From Lumbricus terrestris (taxonomy: Eukaryota > Annelida > Clitellata > Crassiclitellata > Lumbricidae), in contig OX457043.1 of assembly GCA_949752735.1 (NCBI GenBank), forward strand, positions 45,393,253 to 45,457,252: 64,000 nucleotides of DNA. Reading direction: 5' to 3'. Below, piece by piece: positions 24,601 through 38,500 of the stretch. Numbering within the stretch: the first letter of the stretch is position 1; the number at the start of each line of letters is the position of its first letter. The position numbers and the translations under genes are program-made. The notes under the pieces are model-generated. The model was not told where the DNA came from. It did no database searches and was given only the letters and a program-made list of their open reading frames with translations.

Positions 24601-27600
24601 ATCGATCTCACTGGGTTTAATCTTCCGTTTCAGGGGTACGTGATACCAGGCCGGAGACGCCGCAGCTCCGTTGGTCTGCGGAAGTGACACGGTTGAGTAT
24701 AGGGTGAAATCCCCTGGTGAAGTGTACGAAGGTTATCTTTGGTTCCACGTATTGGTGATTCTGCAGGGCTGGGTTGGGCTCCTACCTGCAAGGGAAGCTG
24801 CGTGTTGAATTCACGATCCTGCCGTCTGGGCGATCGTTGAGAGTCTTTTGAGCGTAACGTGGGTATTACGGGAGTGGAGAGTGGTGACTCCACAGGTGCG
24901 CATGAAGCCGACGCCTCGGCGATATTCGTGCTAATTAGTAAAACAGGGGCACCAAGTTTTTCGGGTTGATTATTGGAACAGTAGAGAGTTGTCGCTCCCC
25001 TCGGGTAGAGGATAGTTTGTGGCCTTAGCAAACTAGGAGCGTGGGAAGCAGAGTAAATTCTGAGAGTAAAGACCAAGTGTTATCGAGGGTTTTTACCTGA
25101 GGTCCGTAACTGCTGAGTTAGGGCGAACGGCGCCAGTAGAATACGCGACAATTAATAAGTCTCTTCGGAGACGGGGTTACCAGTTACCTGTCCCCCAAGA
25201 CCGCCAGGTCTTTTATTTTTTTCCGTTTCTACGGGAAACAGACCAGCATCTACCACCCCGCTCTTCCGAGCGGCCGAGAAGACCAAGTCTCGGGGCAAAG
25301 GCCGGTTATCGCTGTTGACCGTTGGACGAGTGAGGCGAGCACTCGGGAAGCGCGCCGCGTACCTTGTACACGTCGGCGGCGCGTGTTCCGTCGACAGGCT
25401 AAGTGTGAAAGTTGGGAGTTTCGGGCGCTGCCGGTCTCGATCGCTTTCGGGCTTCAGCTGGACTCTGCCCGGTAGCGTGTCGGCAGCGTGAACCGTCTCT
25501 CCGTGGAATTCATTGACACGAAGATGAGAACACGGTCGTGGGGCATCCTCGGCCTAGGGCCGCTGGAATGGTCCTGGTTTAAGTCACTTCAGTTGCCGGT
25601 CCAAGGAACATCCTCAGTAGTCCCCGTCGGTGGCGAGGGCTCGGTGGCTGCCAAATGCAGCATGGTGCGCCAAGGAGCGGAAAATACGGGCAAGAAGACA
25701 GAGACCGCAGGCGCGACGGGCGGCGTACGGCGAGGCCGCTCTGCCGGTGGGACAACGAACCCTGTGTTGGGAGTCGGCCATCCTCCATCTCAGGACGTCG
25801 CCTACTCGGTGACCGCGGACTCGGCAGAGAGCGAGTCCGACGATACGGCGCTGCATGCCAGGTCGCAGGCCTCGGTGTCCGGGGCTTCTTCGACCGCCAG
25901 TGAAGGGAACGACGGCGCACACGCCGCAGACAGCGACTCGGGAGGCTCGGGCAATCCTGGTACGATAAAGGGTCTCCCGGGTCCTGGGCAGCCAGAGACT
26001 CTCGGTGGCGCAGGGGCCGCCGAGAGAGAACGACTCGGTCGAACAGAGGCGCTTGCGGACGACGGCAATAGGGAAACGTCGCAGGCGTTGTCTGTCGAGG
26101 GTCGGACGCCACATGTACATACACATACATACATATATACAATACATGCATACGTATGCTCATAAACATACATGCATATCCATTACCCACATACATATAT
26201 ACACACACATACCGTACATACATACATACATACATACATACATACATACATACATACATACATACATACATACATACATACATACATACATACATACATA
26301 CATACATACATACATACATACATACACTTCTTATATATAAACATTCATAGGAGCATAATTACAGCAACAGTAACAAAGATCTAAAATATTAATCCCAGCC
26401 TAAAACATTTAATTTGGTCCCACGTTCATCAGGCCCGCATTGGCCCACAACAGTTAACACCAAGACAGGACTGATGAGACAGATTTCAGGCCCCTATGCA
26501 GAATAGTCATGGGGCCCTAAACTATATTTACGAGAAAATTTCTTTACAAACAAATTGAAACACTAAACTGCAGGCCACAATGACCGACAGTACAATAGCT
26601 ATAGCGTCAGTTATATCATATTTTAAAAGGTGTAAATCGTAAATTTCATACATGTAACTACCCAGCCCGGGCCCCTACAAGTCGCTGGGCCCCAATAAAT
26701 TTGACCCCCACTTTCCTTCCCTCTTGGCAGGCCTGCTCTAAGATGATCTTCATGGTACATTGAAGGGCCACGTGACGTCCAAATAGACATGGTTGCCTGT
26801 GTGGCTATAAGTTGACACCTTTTGTACTGGACACCAGAGCTACACAGGCAACTAATAAATAACAGTAATAATAATGAGATTGAATTGTCCATAAGTAGCT
26901 GGGAGTGCTCTGAAGCCACACACTCTACAGCTTTCTCCAACAGCTCTCCTCATTGTGGGACATAGGCCTAACTACATACATTACTCTCCCATTATTCTCT
27001 CGTGGCCTTGCGCACTGGGAGCGCCTCTGAACGGTTCACTCTAGTAGAGGCGCTTTATAAATCTTTTTATACAATACAATACTGACAAGCATACATTGCT
27101 TGCACAGGCCGCCCCGCACTGCACTCCGCTTTCAACGGTAACTTAACAGTTCCTTTTGCCCACTCTGCGACAATGCAGAGCTGTTCCCTCTCTCCCGTTG
27201 GTCCAACAATCCGGGACGGGCTTCCCATGATTATACGATACCTCCCAAACTCTTCTCAGTTTCACCAACTTTGAAGACTGCTTTTTTTCGCCTGGCCTGG
27301 ACTTGGAGTACCTCTGGGTAGTAATCATGAAAGGTGCTATATAGATTCTGACCGATTAATTGATTGATAGCACTAATAGTGATGAGACCAAAGTGCCAGA
27401 AGTGCGCGCTTTGATACCACACACACAATGTACAGATCTCTACAGCATGTCTCATTGCTTTGGGACTTTTAAAAAGCGATATTTTTATACTGAGCATTAC
27501 AATGTTTCGTGGAGACTTTGACTTGAGCGGATCCTCAGCTGCCAGTGTTATACTGCTGGCCAGGATGCAGAAGAGAATAAAGTTGCACCAGTAGGGATGA

Positions 27601-29528
27601 GTGCAAACCTTGTGGCATAGCACACGAAACCTGCAACACAAAACACATATATTACCGGTTGAGACGAGGAAAAAACCATAGTGCGAAGACCGTCCTTAAT
27701 TAGAATGCTGTATTTCTAAAACAAACTACTGAAGACTGTTTTTTTTTGCTTGATCTCGGCCGGGAGCGCCTCTGAGCAGCTACCTTGAGGGGGTGCTATA
27801 TAAATTATGATTGATTGATTGATTGATACTGTTCCAAATATCATCTCCTGCATATCCGATCGAGTACTATACAACCAAGTGCAAGCCTAAAAGTGCTGCG
27901 GCTTACTTACTTGTTCGTTGGGCTGAAGATGAAAAAGGAGGAGGCATTTGGAATTGGTTTCACTTTCGTTTTCACGTGAGACAGTCGTCGTGGCCGCGCT
28001 CCAACTCTTGGTTTGTCGTCGTCTTCCTCTTCCTCGTGTTCTTCTTCGTGTTCTTCATCCTCGTCTCCTGCAGCATTCGACCAACTTATCAACTTAGGAA
28101 TATTTCTAATTTCCCATCAATAGTTGATTTCTAATAATTTCATATCGACAATTCAGTCAACTCAGTGTAAATTTGTAAACCATCAATTATGACAAAGCGC
28201 ACAGATTGCCAAGTATATTTATTGCCATTGGTGCAAATGCAACCAGGGAAGTGGCAAGCAAATAGCCTATGATTTTTATTTACACCAGAAAATCACATAG
28301 CCTGACATATAGGCATTACTAAACTCTGCCACTGCTAGAGCTTTGACAGTGCCAGTCCCAAGCCTGGATAAAGGAGGAGGGCAACGCAAGTTTATTTCTC
28401 ACGTTTGCTATAGCAGCCCTTCAAGCTCTCTACTCAGAGGCGCTCCCGACTACAGCACAAACACTGAATCAGAGTTTCGCACCATAACGCATGAGCAATA
28501 GCGAGCGAAAGACTCGCTCGAGATCCCATGTGACGGGTTGCGGTGAATTCGAACCTGGAACCCTCCCATACCAAGGCACCGAACCAACTACTACACCACT
28601 ACACCACCGCTAATGATCCTCATTATCACATAGTGTTGTTAGACCAATGTACATCACCCGACTCCAATCTTCACCTGTTAAAATCTGACGCAACTTAGGA
28701 ATTTTTTACAGGCGTTACTTTTGTGTTGCGTCTGTCTCGGAAATATTTCCGTCCAGCTCCTTGCCAATTTTACAACGAAAGAGAAACTCCGAAACCCCAC
28801 AGACCTTCCTCTTTATCCTTGTGGTCATCTTCCACAGTCGTGTCTATAACCGCAATCTTCACCGGACTCATATCATCAACACTGCGTTCGTTTTAAAAAA
28901 AAAAACAAGAAATGATTTGCATTAAAAAAACTTTATGGCATTCAAAACACAAACTTGAACCAAACTACTTTAATATCTCAAAATTCCTACCCAAAATTAT
29001 TTATTCATTCATTCATTGAGTCACTCATTCATTTCAAGAATCAATAAAAGACCCCTTCAAGAAGACCACTAAAGGCTCTTCAAGTCCAACCAGGTCATAC
29101 AAAAAGGTTTTATGGAGCCTGAAAAAACCCCACTTATGAGTTAATTTTAAGTAACACGCATATCTCCAATGAGAGACTATTCCAGACATAAATTTATAAA
29201 TCCACTAAAAACACATTAATAACTAAAATCCGAGTAAAATTTCGTTGCGTAAAATTATTTATTGCCAGGAACCTCTTTGGTTCTCCGTTCTTCTCTGCAT
29301 CGTGACCATTCTTATCACCCTCCGCTGCATATCCGTTGTCGCCGTTCTCTCCCGCCTTAAAGAACAGCACAGAAAAGTAAAGTCAAAAATAACTCAAAAT
29401 TTAACTTAAATTAGGTTAATCTAATTCAAAGTCAACAATCCAACTAACATCAAATAATAGCATTATGAACACCATAATGTGGTTGCAACATCATACATAA
29501 TACACAAGCGCTCACACACACACACACA

Positions 29529-29565
<37 letters not shown>

Positions 29566-32500
29566 TACATATATAACCGCTCAATCCAGATCATTTGCCT
29601 GCATTGGTCCCTCCCTATGGAATGGGCTTCCCCATCAGTTCACTTTGCCATCCTCTCTGGTAGTGTATCCTCGTCTTTCTCTCGTCTAAAAACCTGCCTT
29701 TTTTCTCGGAGCTTAACGCACTGGGAGCGCTTCTGAAAGGCTCTTGCTGCGAGAAGCGCTTTATAAATGGTCAGATAAGATACATTAGCCATCACGATAT
29801 TACATAATCTTTTAAGCGATTCAATAAACTATGTATATCGCCATAATGCATTTATTAAGCATGATTATAACTAAAACCCATGCATCAGAACGATAGTACT
29901 GAGCAATTTGAGCAAAGGACGTGCTCAAATTTCTACACATGAATTATCTCAGGGAGGGAGCCTCAAACCAGTAGGCCTACTCTTCGCCCCACTAGGCAAG
30001 TGCTCTAAATTAATCGGCAATTATGTCCAGAATATAGTGATGATCAAATTAAGGACCACTAGCAAGTCTTTCTCACTTCCTACACTCTCACATGTCCAAT
30101 CACCCATTCAACTATTGTCTTAATCCTATTATCTTAATCCTATTATCTTGATCCTATTATCTTAACCCCATTATCTCAATCCTATTATCTTAATCCTATT
30201 ATCTCAATCCTATTATCTTAATCCTATTATCTCAATCCTATTATCTTAATCCTATTATCTTAATCCTATTGTCTTAATCCTATTGTCTTAAATCCTATTA
30301 TCTTAACCCCATTATCTAAATCTCATTATCTTAATCCTATTACCTTAATCCTATTACCTTAATCCTATTATCTTAATCCTATTGTCTTAATCCTATTATT
30401 TTAATCCTATTATCTTAATCCTATTATCTTAATCCTATTACACAATATGTAATGCATAACGTGCAATTATTTGGGAGCAATAAATTCGATTTGATTTGAT
30501 TTAAAATTGTTTCCCAAAGGATAACTTTTACCTTTAGTAAAACAGTAATATTAATATTTATAGAAATAATATCAACCCTTTGCCCCTCATTACTTGACTC
30601 CATTTATTTTTCTAATTGCTTACTATACTGAACGAATCAATAGCTGGAAAACAATAATTTTTTAAAACAGTTATAATCTGAACGTCAAATGTAAACTGCA
30701 AATACCTTGTCCTCCTTGACCGCTTCTTTTCCAACTTCGACCGCTTCCGGGCCTGCCCCCTCTCCCTCACCCTCCTTCTCGCCCTCATCATCATCGTCAG
30801 CGAGGTTATCGACAGCAATGGCAAGGAAGACATTCAACAAGATGTCTGACGTCATCGCCAGTCAACGGAAAATACTAGACATCACTACTGGGCATGATGA
30901 CGAACGGTAACATGCTGGCATGAAGACCAGAAGGACGTGGGTTCAATACCTGCTACTATTATGATCTATTACTATTATGATCTGTTACTATTAAGATCTA
31001 TTACTATTATGATCTATTACTACTATGATATATTACTATTATGATCATTTAATCTCACTGCATAACTGTCAGCTTGAATTAACAAATGAATCGTTATCAC
31101 TAAAATTATCACTGAAGCTCTCTGCAACACTTAATCTCTGACGGAACCTGCAAGGTTTAGCTAACTGTGTTTTCCGGAGTTCCTTTAAGTTCCGAGCAAG
31201 CATATGTAACTCCAGCAAGAAATAATAATAACAGCAATAATATAAAAAAATAGTAAATAAAATAATAATTAATATTATCATATCACTGCTACTACTAATA
31301 ATAATAATGATAAATAATAAATAATAATTAATAATAATAACAACGATAAAAATGCTTCCCATGTTCACAGTAGTTTTCTACATCCTCTCGATTTCACCCC
31401 ACTGAACTGAATCACATAATAGTCGACACAATAAATAATAGAAATAAACTAGATAATAATCTCCACTTCACACCACAATAAATGCTATCCGATCAAAAGT
31501 GATTGACAAAGATCTGGACACATAATGTCTTAAGAATTAATATCAATAAGAGCAGCACTCTAAAATAGACAATGACAAGATAATAATTATTCATAATAAT
31601 AATTAATAATAATAATAATAATTTGCAAGCTTCTTCAATCATGGTTCGATTGCGTTAGGCTGCGAATAACTCTGATCAGTCTCTCTTGAAGTGGCTCTAT
31701 ATAAATATGCAGTACTGCCATTACCGTTACCAGTAATAGTAGTAGTGAAAGAATGTCTGTGAAAGGATACAATTACCACAGATGAACAGGATGACAAAAT
31801 AGAGGCAAGCGAGCGCACCAAATCTCGCCATTCCACCGTACGCTTTAATACCGATGTACATCACTTCGTTCCAATCCTCACCTGTTAGAATCTGCAATGG
31901 AACAGCAAATACCAGTTAGGTAAGGTATGGCAAGACAAAGGTATAATAACAATGATAATAATGCTTTTCCTTATTTAGTTCAGTGTTATGCATCCTCTAG
32001 GTAAGGTGTGACAAGGCAATGTTTAGAAGTGGTAACGGCAATGCAGATATGCATGCATGCATGTATGTATGTATGTATGTATGCATGGATGCATGCATGT
32101 ATGTATGCATGTATGTATGTATGTATGTATGTATTTATGTATGTATGTATGTATGTATGTATGTATGCATGTATGTATGTATGTATGTATGTATGTATGT
32201 ATGTATGCATGCATGTATGTATGAGCACTTGTTACAGCGCCCCCACCCCATTCAAGATTCCACTCAGAGGTGATTCAGACTACAGCACGGACACTGAATT
32301 GGAATTTAACCTGCTCTCTCTCAACATTGCCAGACTTTTGATTAAACTGACCCATCGGGTTTGATTGAGATCAGAATTAAACAATGGTTTCATATGATTA
32401 AACAATGATTTGATTACAATTGCTTACACAATGATTTAATTACATAAAACGGAGGTTGTGTAGCGAAAAACGACGGCTGCCCGAGGGGAGTGGGGTAGGG

Positions 32501-35500
32501 GTGGTGCTGGGTGGGGCAGAAAAGTTTGTGAGCGAAGTGGGGACGCAGGGTGGGGGCAGGGCGGGAGTAGGACGAGGTAGGCGGAGTGGGGGCGGGTTGC
32601 GGTCATATGATTACACAATGTTTTAATTACATATGATTACACAATGATTTGATTACATATGATTACACAATGATTTGATTACAATTGCTTACACAATGAT
32701 TTGATTACATAATGATTAAACAATGATTTGATTAAAATTTCTTACACAATGATTTAATTACATATGATTACACAATGATTTGATTACATATGATTACACA
32801 ATTATTTGATTACAAATGATTGCACAGTGATTTTCTTTGGGCATGTAATGCGATCTGATGGTTTGGAGAAGGAAATGATGCTGGCTTGTGGTGAGGGAAG
32901 GAGAAGACGTGGCAGACCAAGGATGAAATGGATGGACGAGATACACGACATAACTGGCATGAATTTGGAAGAACTGAGGGACTTGTCTGCGAACAGAGAA
33001 CAACGGAGAATGTGTGTCAGGACGATCGCTAGAGCTCTACGAATTGACAGCACAAGGTGACAAGGTGACACAGTGATTTGATTACATGACATCACAACGC
33101 AAGACAATGTGCACCACAATGAAATCTACAATACGCTTCATCACAGCAGTTCACAGCAATACAATAAAGAGCAGTAAACACAATACAATACAAAAAAGTC
33201 TGCAGTATGATAAACCTGAAAGACAGTGAGCAGCGAGTCGTAGAACGAGTCAAAATTCGTCTTCGGCTTTTCCGTTGAGCTATCGTAGTTGAATTTACCG
33301 CCGAAGAGCTGCATGCCGAGCAGCGCGAAGATGATGATGAAGAGGAAGAGCAAGAGGAGCAGACTGACGATGGAGCGCATACTGTTGAGCAAGGAGGCAA
33401 CCAGGTTCCGCAACGACGTCCAGTATCTAGAGCGTAGAACAAAGACACATATGAATGCAAGCAAGTACAAGTATGTATGAATGTATGTATGCGTGTATAA
33501 TACTGTATATGTGTATGTACTACGCATGTATGTAAATATGTACGTATGTATGCATGTATGTATGTATGTAAGTATGCATGTATGCATGTATGTATGTATG
33601 ACCATGTCCAGTATCTAATTTTGTGACCTTGAACATCAAATGACCTCCAGTAACCCCTAACCTTGTGACGTCAGACCCTAAATGACCTCCAGCAACTCCT
33701 AACCTAGTGACCTCAAACACCAAATGACCTCCAGCAACTCCAAATCTTGAGACTTTGAACACCATATGACCTCCAGGAACTAATAGCCTAAGTGACCTTC
33801 AACATCAAACGACCTCTAATGACCCCTAACCTTGCGACCTTGAACCCTAAATAACCTCCAGCAACTCCTAACCTAGTGACCTCAAACACCAAATGACCTC
33901 CAGCGATCCCTAACCTTGCGACCTTGAACCCCAAATGACCTCAGCTATACCTAACCTTGTGACCTTGAACCCCAAATGACCTCAGCTATACCTAACCTTG
34001 CGACCTTGAACCCCAAATGACCTACAACGATCCCTAACCTTGCGACCTTGAACCCAAATGACCCCAACGACCGCTAACCTTGAACCCCAAATGAACTCCA
34101 GCGATTCCTAACCTTGCGACCTTGAAACCCAGATGACCTCAGCTATACCTAACCTTGTGACCTTGAACCTCAAATGACCCCCAACGACCCGTAACCCACG
34201 ACCTTGAACCCCAAATGACCTGCAGCAATCGCTAACCTTGCGACCTTGAACCCCAAATGACCTCCAGCGATCCCTAACCTTGCGACCTTGAACCCAAATG
34301 ACCCCAGCGACCCCTAACCTTGCGACCATGAACCCCAACCGAATGACCTCCAACGACCCCTAACCTTGTGACCTTGAAGACCCGAAGCAGCCTGGCGCAG
34401 CGCAGCACGCTGATGCCGAGCGGGTCCATGACGTGGAACTGCGTAAGGGTCGCCTCTGCGATCGAGCAGACGACGACGAAGCTGTCGAATCGATTGAACA
34501 TCGAGACGAAGTAGCTCTGAAGACCGACGCTGTACATCTTGATGAACATCTCGATCGTGAAGAAACCGATGAACATCATGTTGCTGTATCCTGAACAAAT
34601 AATTAAACAATACAATAGAACAACAATACATTTTTATGAATAATACACAGCGTAAGAATGGTGGAAAAATAACTGGGGTGAGGGCTTGGACCTTATCCAC
34701 TTGGAATTGGGGTGTGAAAAACAGATTTTACTATGGGGCTTTAAGAAAGATTGGGGAGGTTGAAACCTCCTAACCCCCGGCAATTCTCACCCTGATAATA
34801 GACATATTTGTCAAATTTATTTATTTCTCCATTTCTAAAGCAACTCTTCACTTTACCCACTTGGAATTGGGGTGGGAAAACAGATTTTACTATGGGGCTC
34901 TAAGAAAGACTGGGGGGTTGAGACGCCCCAACCTCCATTCTATTAACTGGCGGTACAACAAAAATAGAATTTGAAAACTCCTGATCCAAAGATCCGTGTG
35001 AAAAGGTTTACCCCATTTTAACTTACCCTGCAGTATCTTACTTCTGCGCAAAATAGGTAGGTATCCACCATCCACCTTACATCACCTTACCACATTTCAC
35101 TTTAAAATACACAATACATTACATATACAGTATATTTACCTCAAATTACTAAACAATTTAGACATGCATCAATAATTGCCATTTAATAGTTGCAATTAAG
35201 CTTGCCATACTAACATCAACCCACCTGACTTTGACTTGATTTAGGCCAACCTGACATTACAACACTACCTTAGCTTGCAATATAACAACAAAGATTAAAG
35301 GATCAAAGATTGAGATTAAGAGGCAAACAGAGATCCATGAGAGATTAAGGACAGCAAGATCACTGATAAAATTCTGGTGGAGGTCGGGCATGGTTGAGAA
35401 GTGGACTTACTCTGGAAGACGTCGAGCCACGCCGGTTGTCGGTAGTGTTCGGAGGCGAGGATGCAAGTGTTGAGGAAGACGAGGACAATGACGAGCCAGT

Positions 35501-38500
35501 AGAACCATTGCGACTTCACTGCTCGACGACAACCCTTGCGACAGCGACGGTTCCACTTGCAGATCTGGTGCCTATAGCAGATGGCAGCACCAGGCAATTG
35601 TAATTACATTTATATAACGCCACTTAGAAGAGAGAATCGCCGGAGACGCTCTTGACCAAGCACAATTTAAACCACGATCGAAAACATGGTATGGTTCGGT
35701 AATGCACTGTAAGGTGCTGTAAGCTTAAAACTTCGGTAATGCACTGTAAGGTGCTGTAAGCTTAAAACTTATCTGTTTGCTAAGGCGTACCCCGCAGTTG
35801 GCCGTTTGTGAGGCGCCCTTGTAGCGGTATGGCCGCGTTACGGCGCCATATAAATTGTCGTTAATATTATTATTATTAAGGTGATGTGAAGTGTAGTATA
35901 TGTATTTTGTTTGTTTTGTTTGTTTTCTATGTGCACTTGTTATATCGCCCTTGTCCCTGCGCGGCGACTTGAGGTGGATTCGAACCTTGAACCTTCCGGC
36001 TTCAAGGCAACGACGCCACCACTACACCACCACGCCCCACATATGTACAGGGTGGCGCAAAATAAACCGGACTATTAGTTTTTGCAATTGCATCGCTTGA
36101 ATAATCAAAGTAATTTTTAAAAATGGCATTGGTTTGGCATTTAATATAACATTGAATGAACTGTAAATTTCAGAATTTTCTGAATGCGTAAGAAATTTCA
36201 GTCAAAGTGATGTTCAATATGTCCTCCGTTTGCTGCGATAACCAATGATAATCGCTTGCGAAACTGTCCAATAGCCCGGTTGATAGTGTCCTCGCTGATT
36301 TCGTCCCTGCAGTATGCGCTCAGAACTTCTTTCAAATGTTCAATATCTCGAATTCTCTGCCTGTAGACAAGCTGCTGAAGCATTCCCCAGATGGAATAGT
36401 CTACGGGATTCAAGTCCGGACTGTTCGGTGGCCATTTTTCTCGTTCAATAAAGTCTGGAACGTGAGCAGTGAGAAAAGCAATTGTTTTTCGTGAACGATG
36501 AGCAGGTGCTCCATCCTGCTGGAAAGTGAAATTGTGACCAGAGTGAGCTATAATGTCTGGCAGTAATCCTTGATGTAGGACGACGTCTAATGATAGTTTT
36601 AAGGCGATAATTACTTTGATTATTCAAGCGATGCAATTGCAAAAACTAATAGTCCGGTTTATTTTGCGCCACCCTGTAAGTGCACTTGTTATAATCGGAG
36701 TTTCACGTCGAAGCGCTGAGCAATTGCGAGTGAAGGACTTGCTCAGGGTCCCGACGAAGCAGCAGCTTGAAGTGGATTCGAACCTGCAACGCTACTCCGG
36801 CTGCAAGGCAACGAACATGCCCACTACACCACTGCGCCCCACAAAGCATAGTAAGGTATTAATGATGAAGCAATATAAGTAGGTAAGTAAGTAAGTATTT
36901 TCTTTATAACTCCACTTGCAAACGCACGATGGGGAATAAAAACATCACTATGATACATCGAAATAATAATTTTCAATAAAATGTACGAACTAAATCACAA
37001 GTTGAATAAAATTACTAAAATATCATCATCAAACGAGTCATCGAATATTAAAGCGATCTGGTGATAAATCCCTTTCCAATCAACGAATCACAGTGTGGTA
37101 TCCCTAGATTATATTACGTGAGCGAGGCCACAGGGAGTATCCAATTACTCGTTCTGGCAGTCCGAGAGGATCATGGAGGACATAATTATGGTGAGCTGTT
37201 GTGTAAAAACAAGGTAATGTTGTGCAAAGTAATGGTGTGTAAGGTAATGTTGTGTAAGGTAATGTTGTGCAAAGTAATGGTGTGTAAGGTAATGTTGTGC
37301 AAGGTAATGTTGTGTAAGGTAATGTTGTGCAAGGTAATGTTGTGTAAGGTAATGTTGTGCAAGGTAATGTTGTGCAAGGAAATGTTGTGCAAGGTAATGT
37401 TGTGCAAGATAATGTTGTGTAAGGTAATGTTGCATAAGGTAATGTTGTGTAAGGTAATGTTGTGCAAGGTAATGTTGTGAAAGTTAATGTTGTGCAAGGT
37501 AATGTTGTGTAAGGTAATGTTGCATAAGGTAATGTTGTGTAAGGTAATGTTGTGCAAGGTAATGTTGTGCAAGGTAATGTTGTGTAAGGTAATGTTGCAT
37601 AAGGTAATGTTGTGCAAGGTAATGTTGTGCAAGGTAATGTTGTGTAAGGTAATGCTGTGAAAGATAATATTGTGCAAGGTAATGTTGTGCAAGGAAATGT
37701 CGTGCAAGGTAATGTTGCGCAAGGTAATGTTGTGTAAAGTAATGTTGTGCAAGGTAATGTTGTGCAAGGCAATGTTGTGAAAGTTAATGTTGTACAATGT
37801 AATGTTGTGCAAGGTAGGCCTAATGTTGTGCAAGGTAATGTTGTGAAAGTTAATGTTGTGCAAGGTAATGTTGTGTATGGTATGGTAGGGTCAAAGCACG
37901 CAAAGCAATGAAATTTAATATCCTCGTTGTCCGATAGGTTGACCTTACTTTTTCTTCATCCACCATGACAGTCGTTTTTCCTCTTCTCCTTCTTCGCCGG
38001 TCCCTGACCCCTCAAGGTCATCTGCGTCAATAGAGAACAGAATAGAAATCCACCCAACGAAATGTAAACAATGGTAAAAATTTAATGCAAAGTAACACAT
38101 TAATTCATTTAATTTTGCATCAAGTAAATTCAGTTTCAATCAATCACTCAAACACACAATCAATCATTTAATCAATAAGCTCAGCGAGAAGTCAAGCTTG
38201 CGAAAATGAGTGAGTGAGTCTGTGAGCAAGTGAGTGGGCAAGTGAGTGGGCAAGAAAGTGAGTGAGTGAATGAGTGAGCAAGTGAGTGAGTGAATCGATT
38301 GCGTGAGTGTGATTGAGTGAGTGAGTGAGTGTGATTGAGTGAGTGAGTGTGAGTGAGTGTGATTGAATGAGTGAGTGAGTAAGCGAGTGAGTGAGTGAGT
38401 GAGTGAGTCGATTGAGCAGGTGAGAGCAACCGGAAGTGAGCGAGTTAGCAAGCAAATGAGCAAATGAGTTAGTGAGTGATTGAACAAGTAAGTAAGTGAG

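Noticed and set aside
25579..26319. 246-codon minus-strand ORF in the GC-rich insertion
   Set aside because: Half of it is (CATA)n, the rest an Arg/Pro/Ser-rich shadow of the GC-rich block; both strands are open because of composition.
34373..34590. Donor GTCACA directly after FK at the IIS4 exon
   Set aside because: It breaks the frame into [19 protein letters not shown] eight bases later keeps it.
37104..37863. Several overlapping ORFs of 96-225 codons on both strands ([27 protein letters not shown])
   Set aside because: They arise from a 15-base tandem repeat, whose period is a multiple of three, so all frames stay open.
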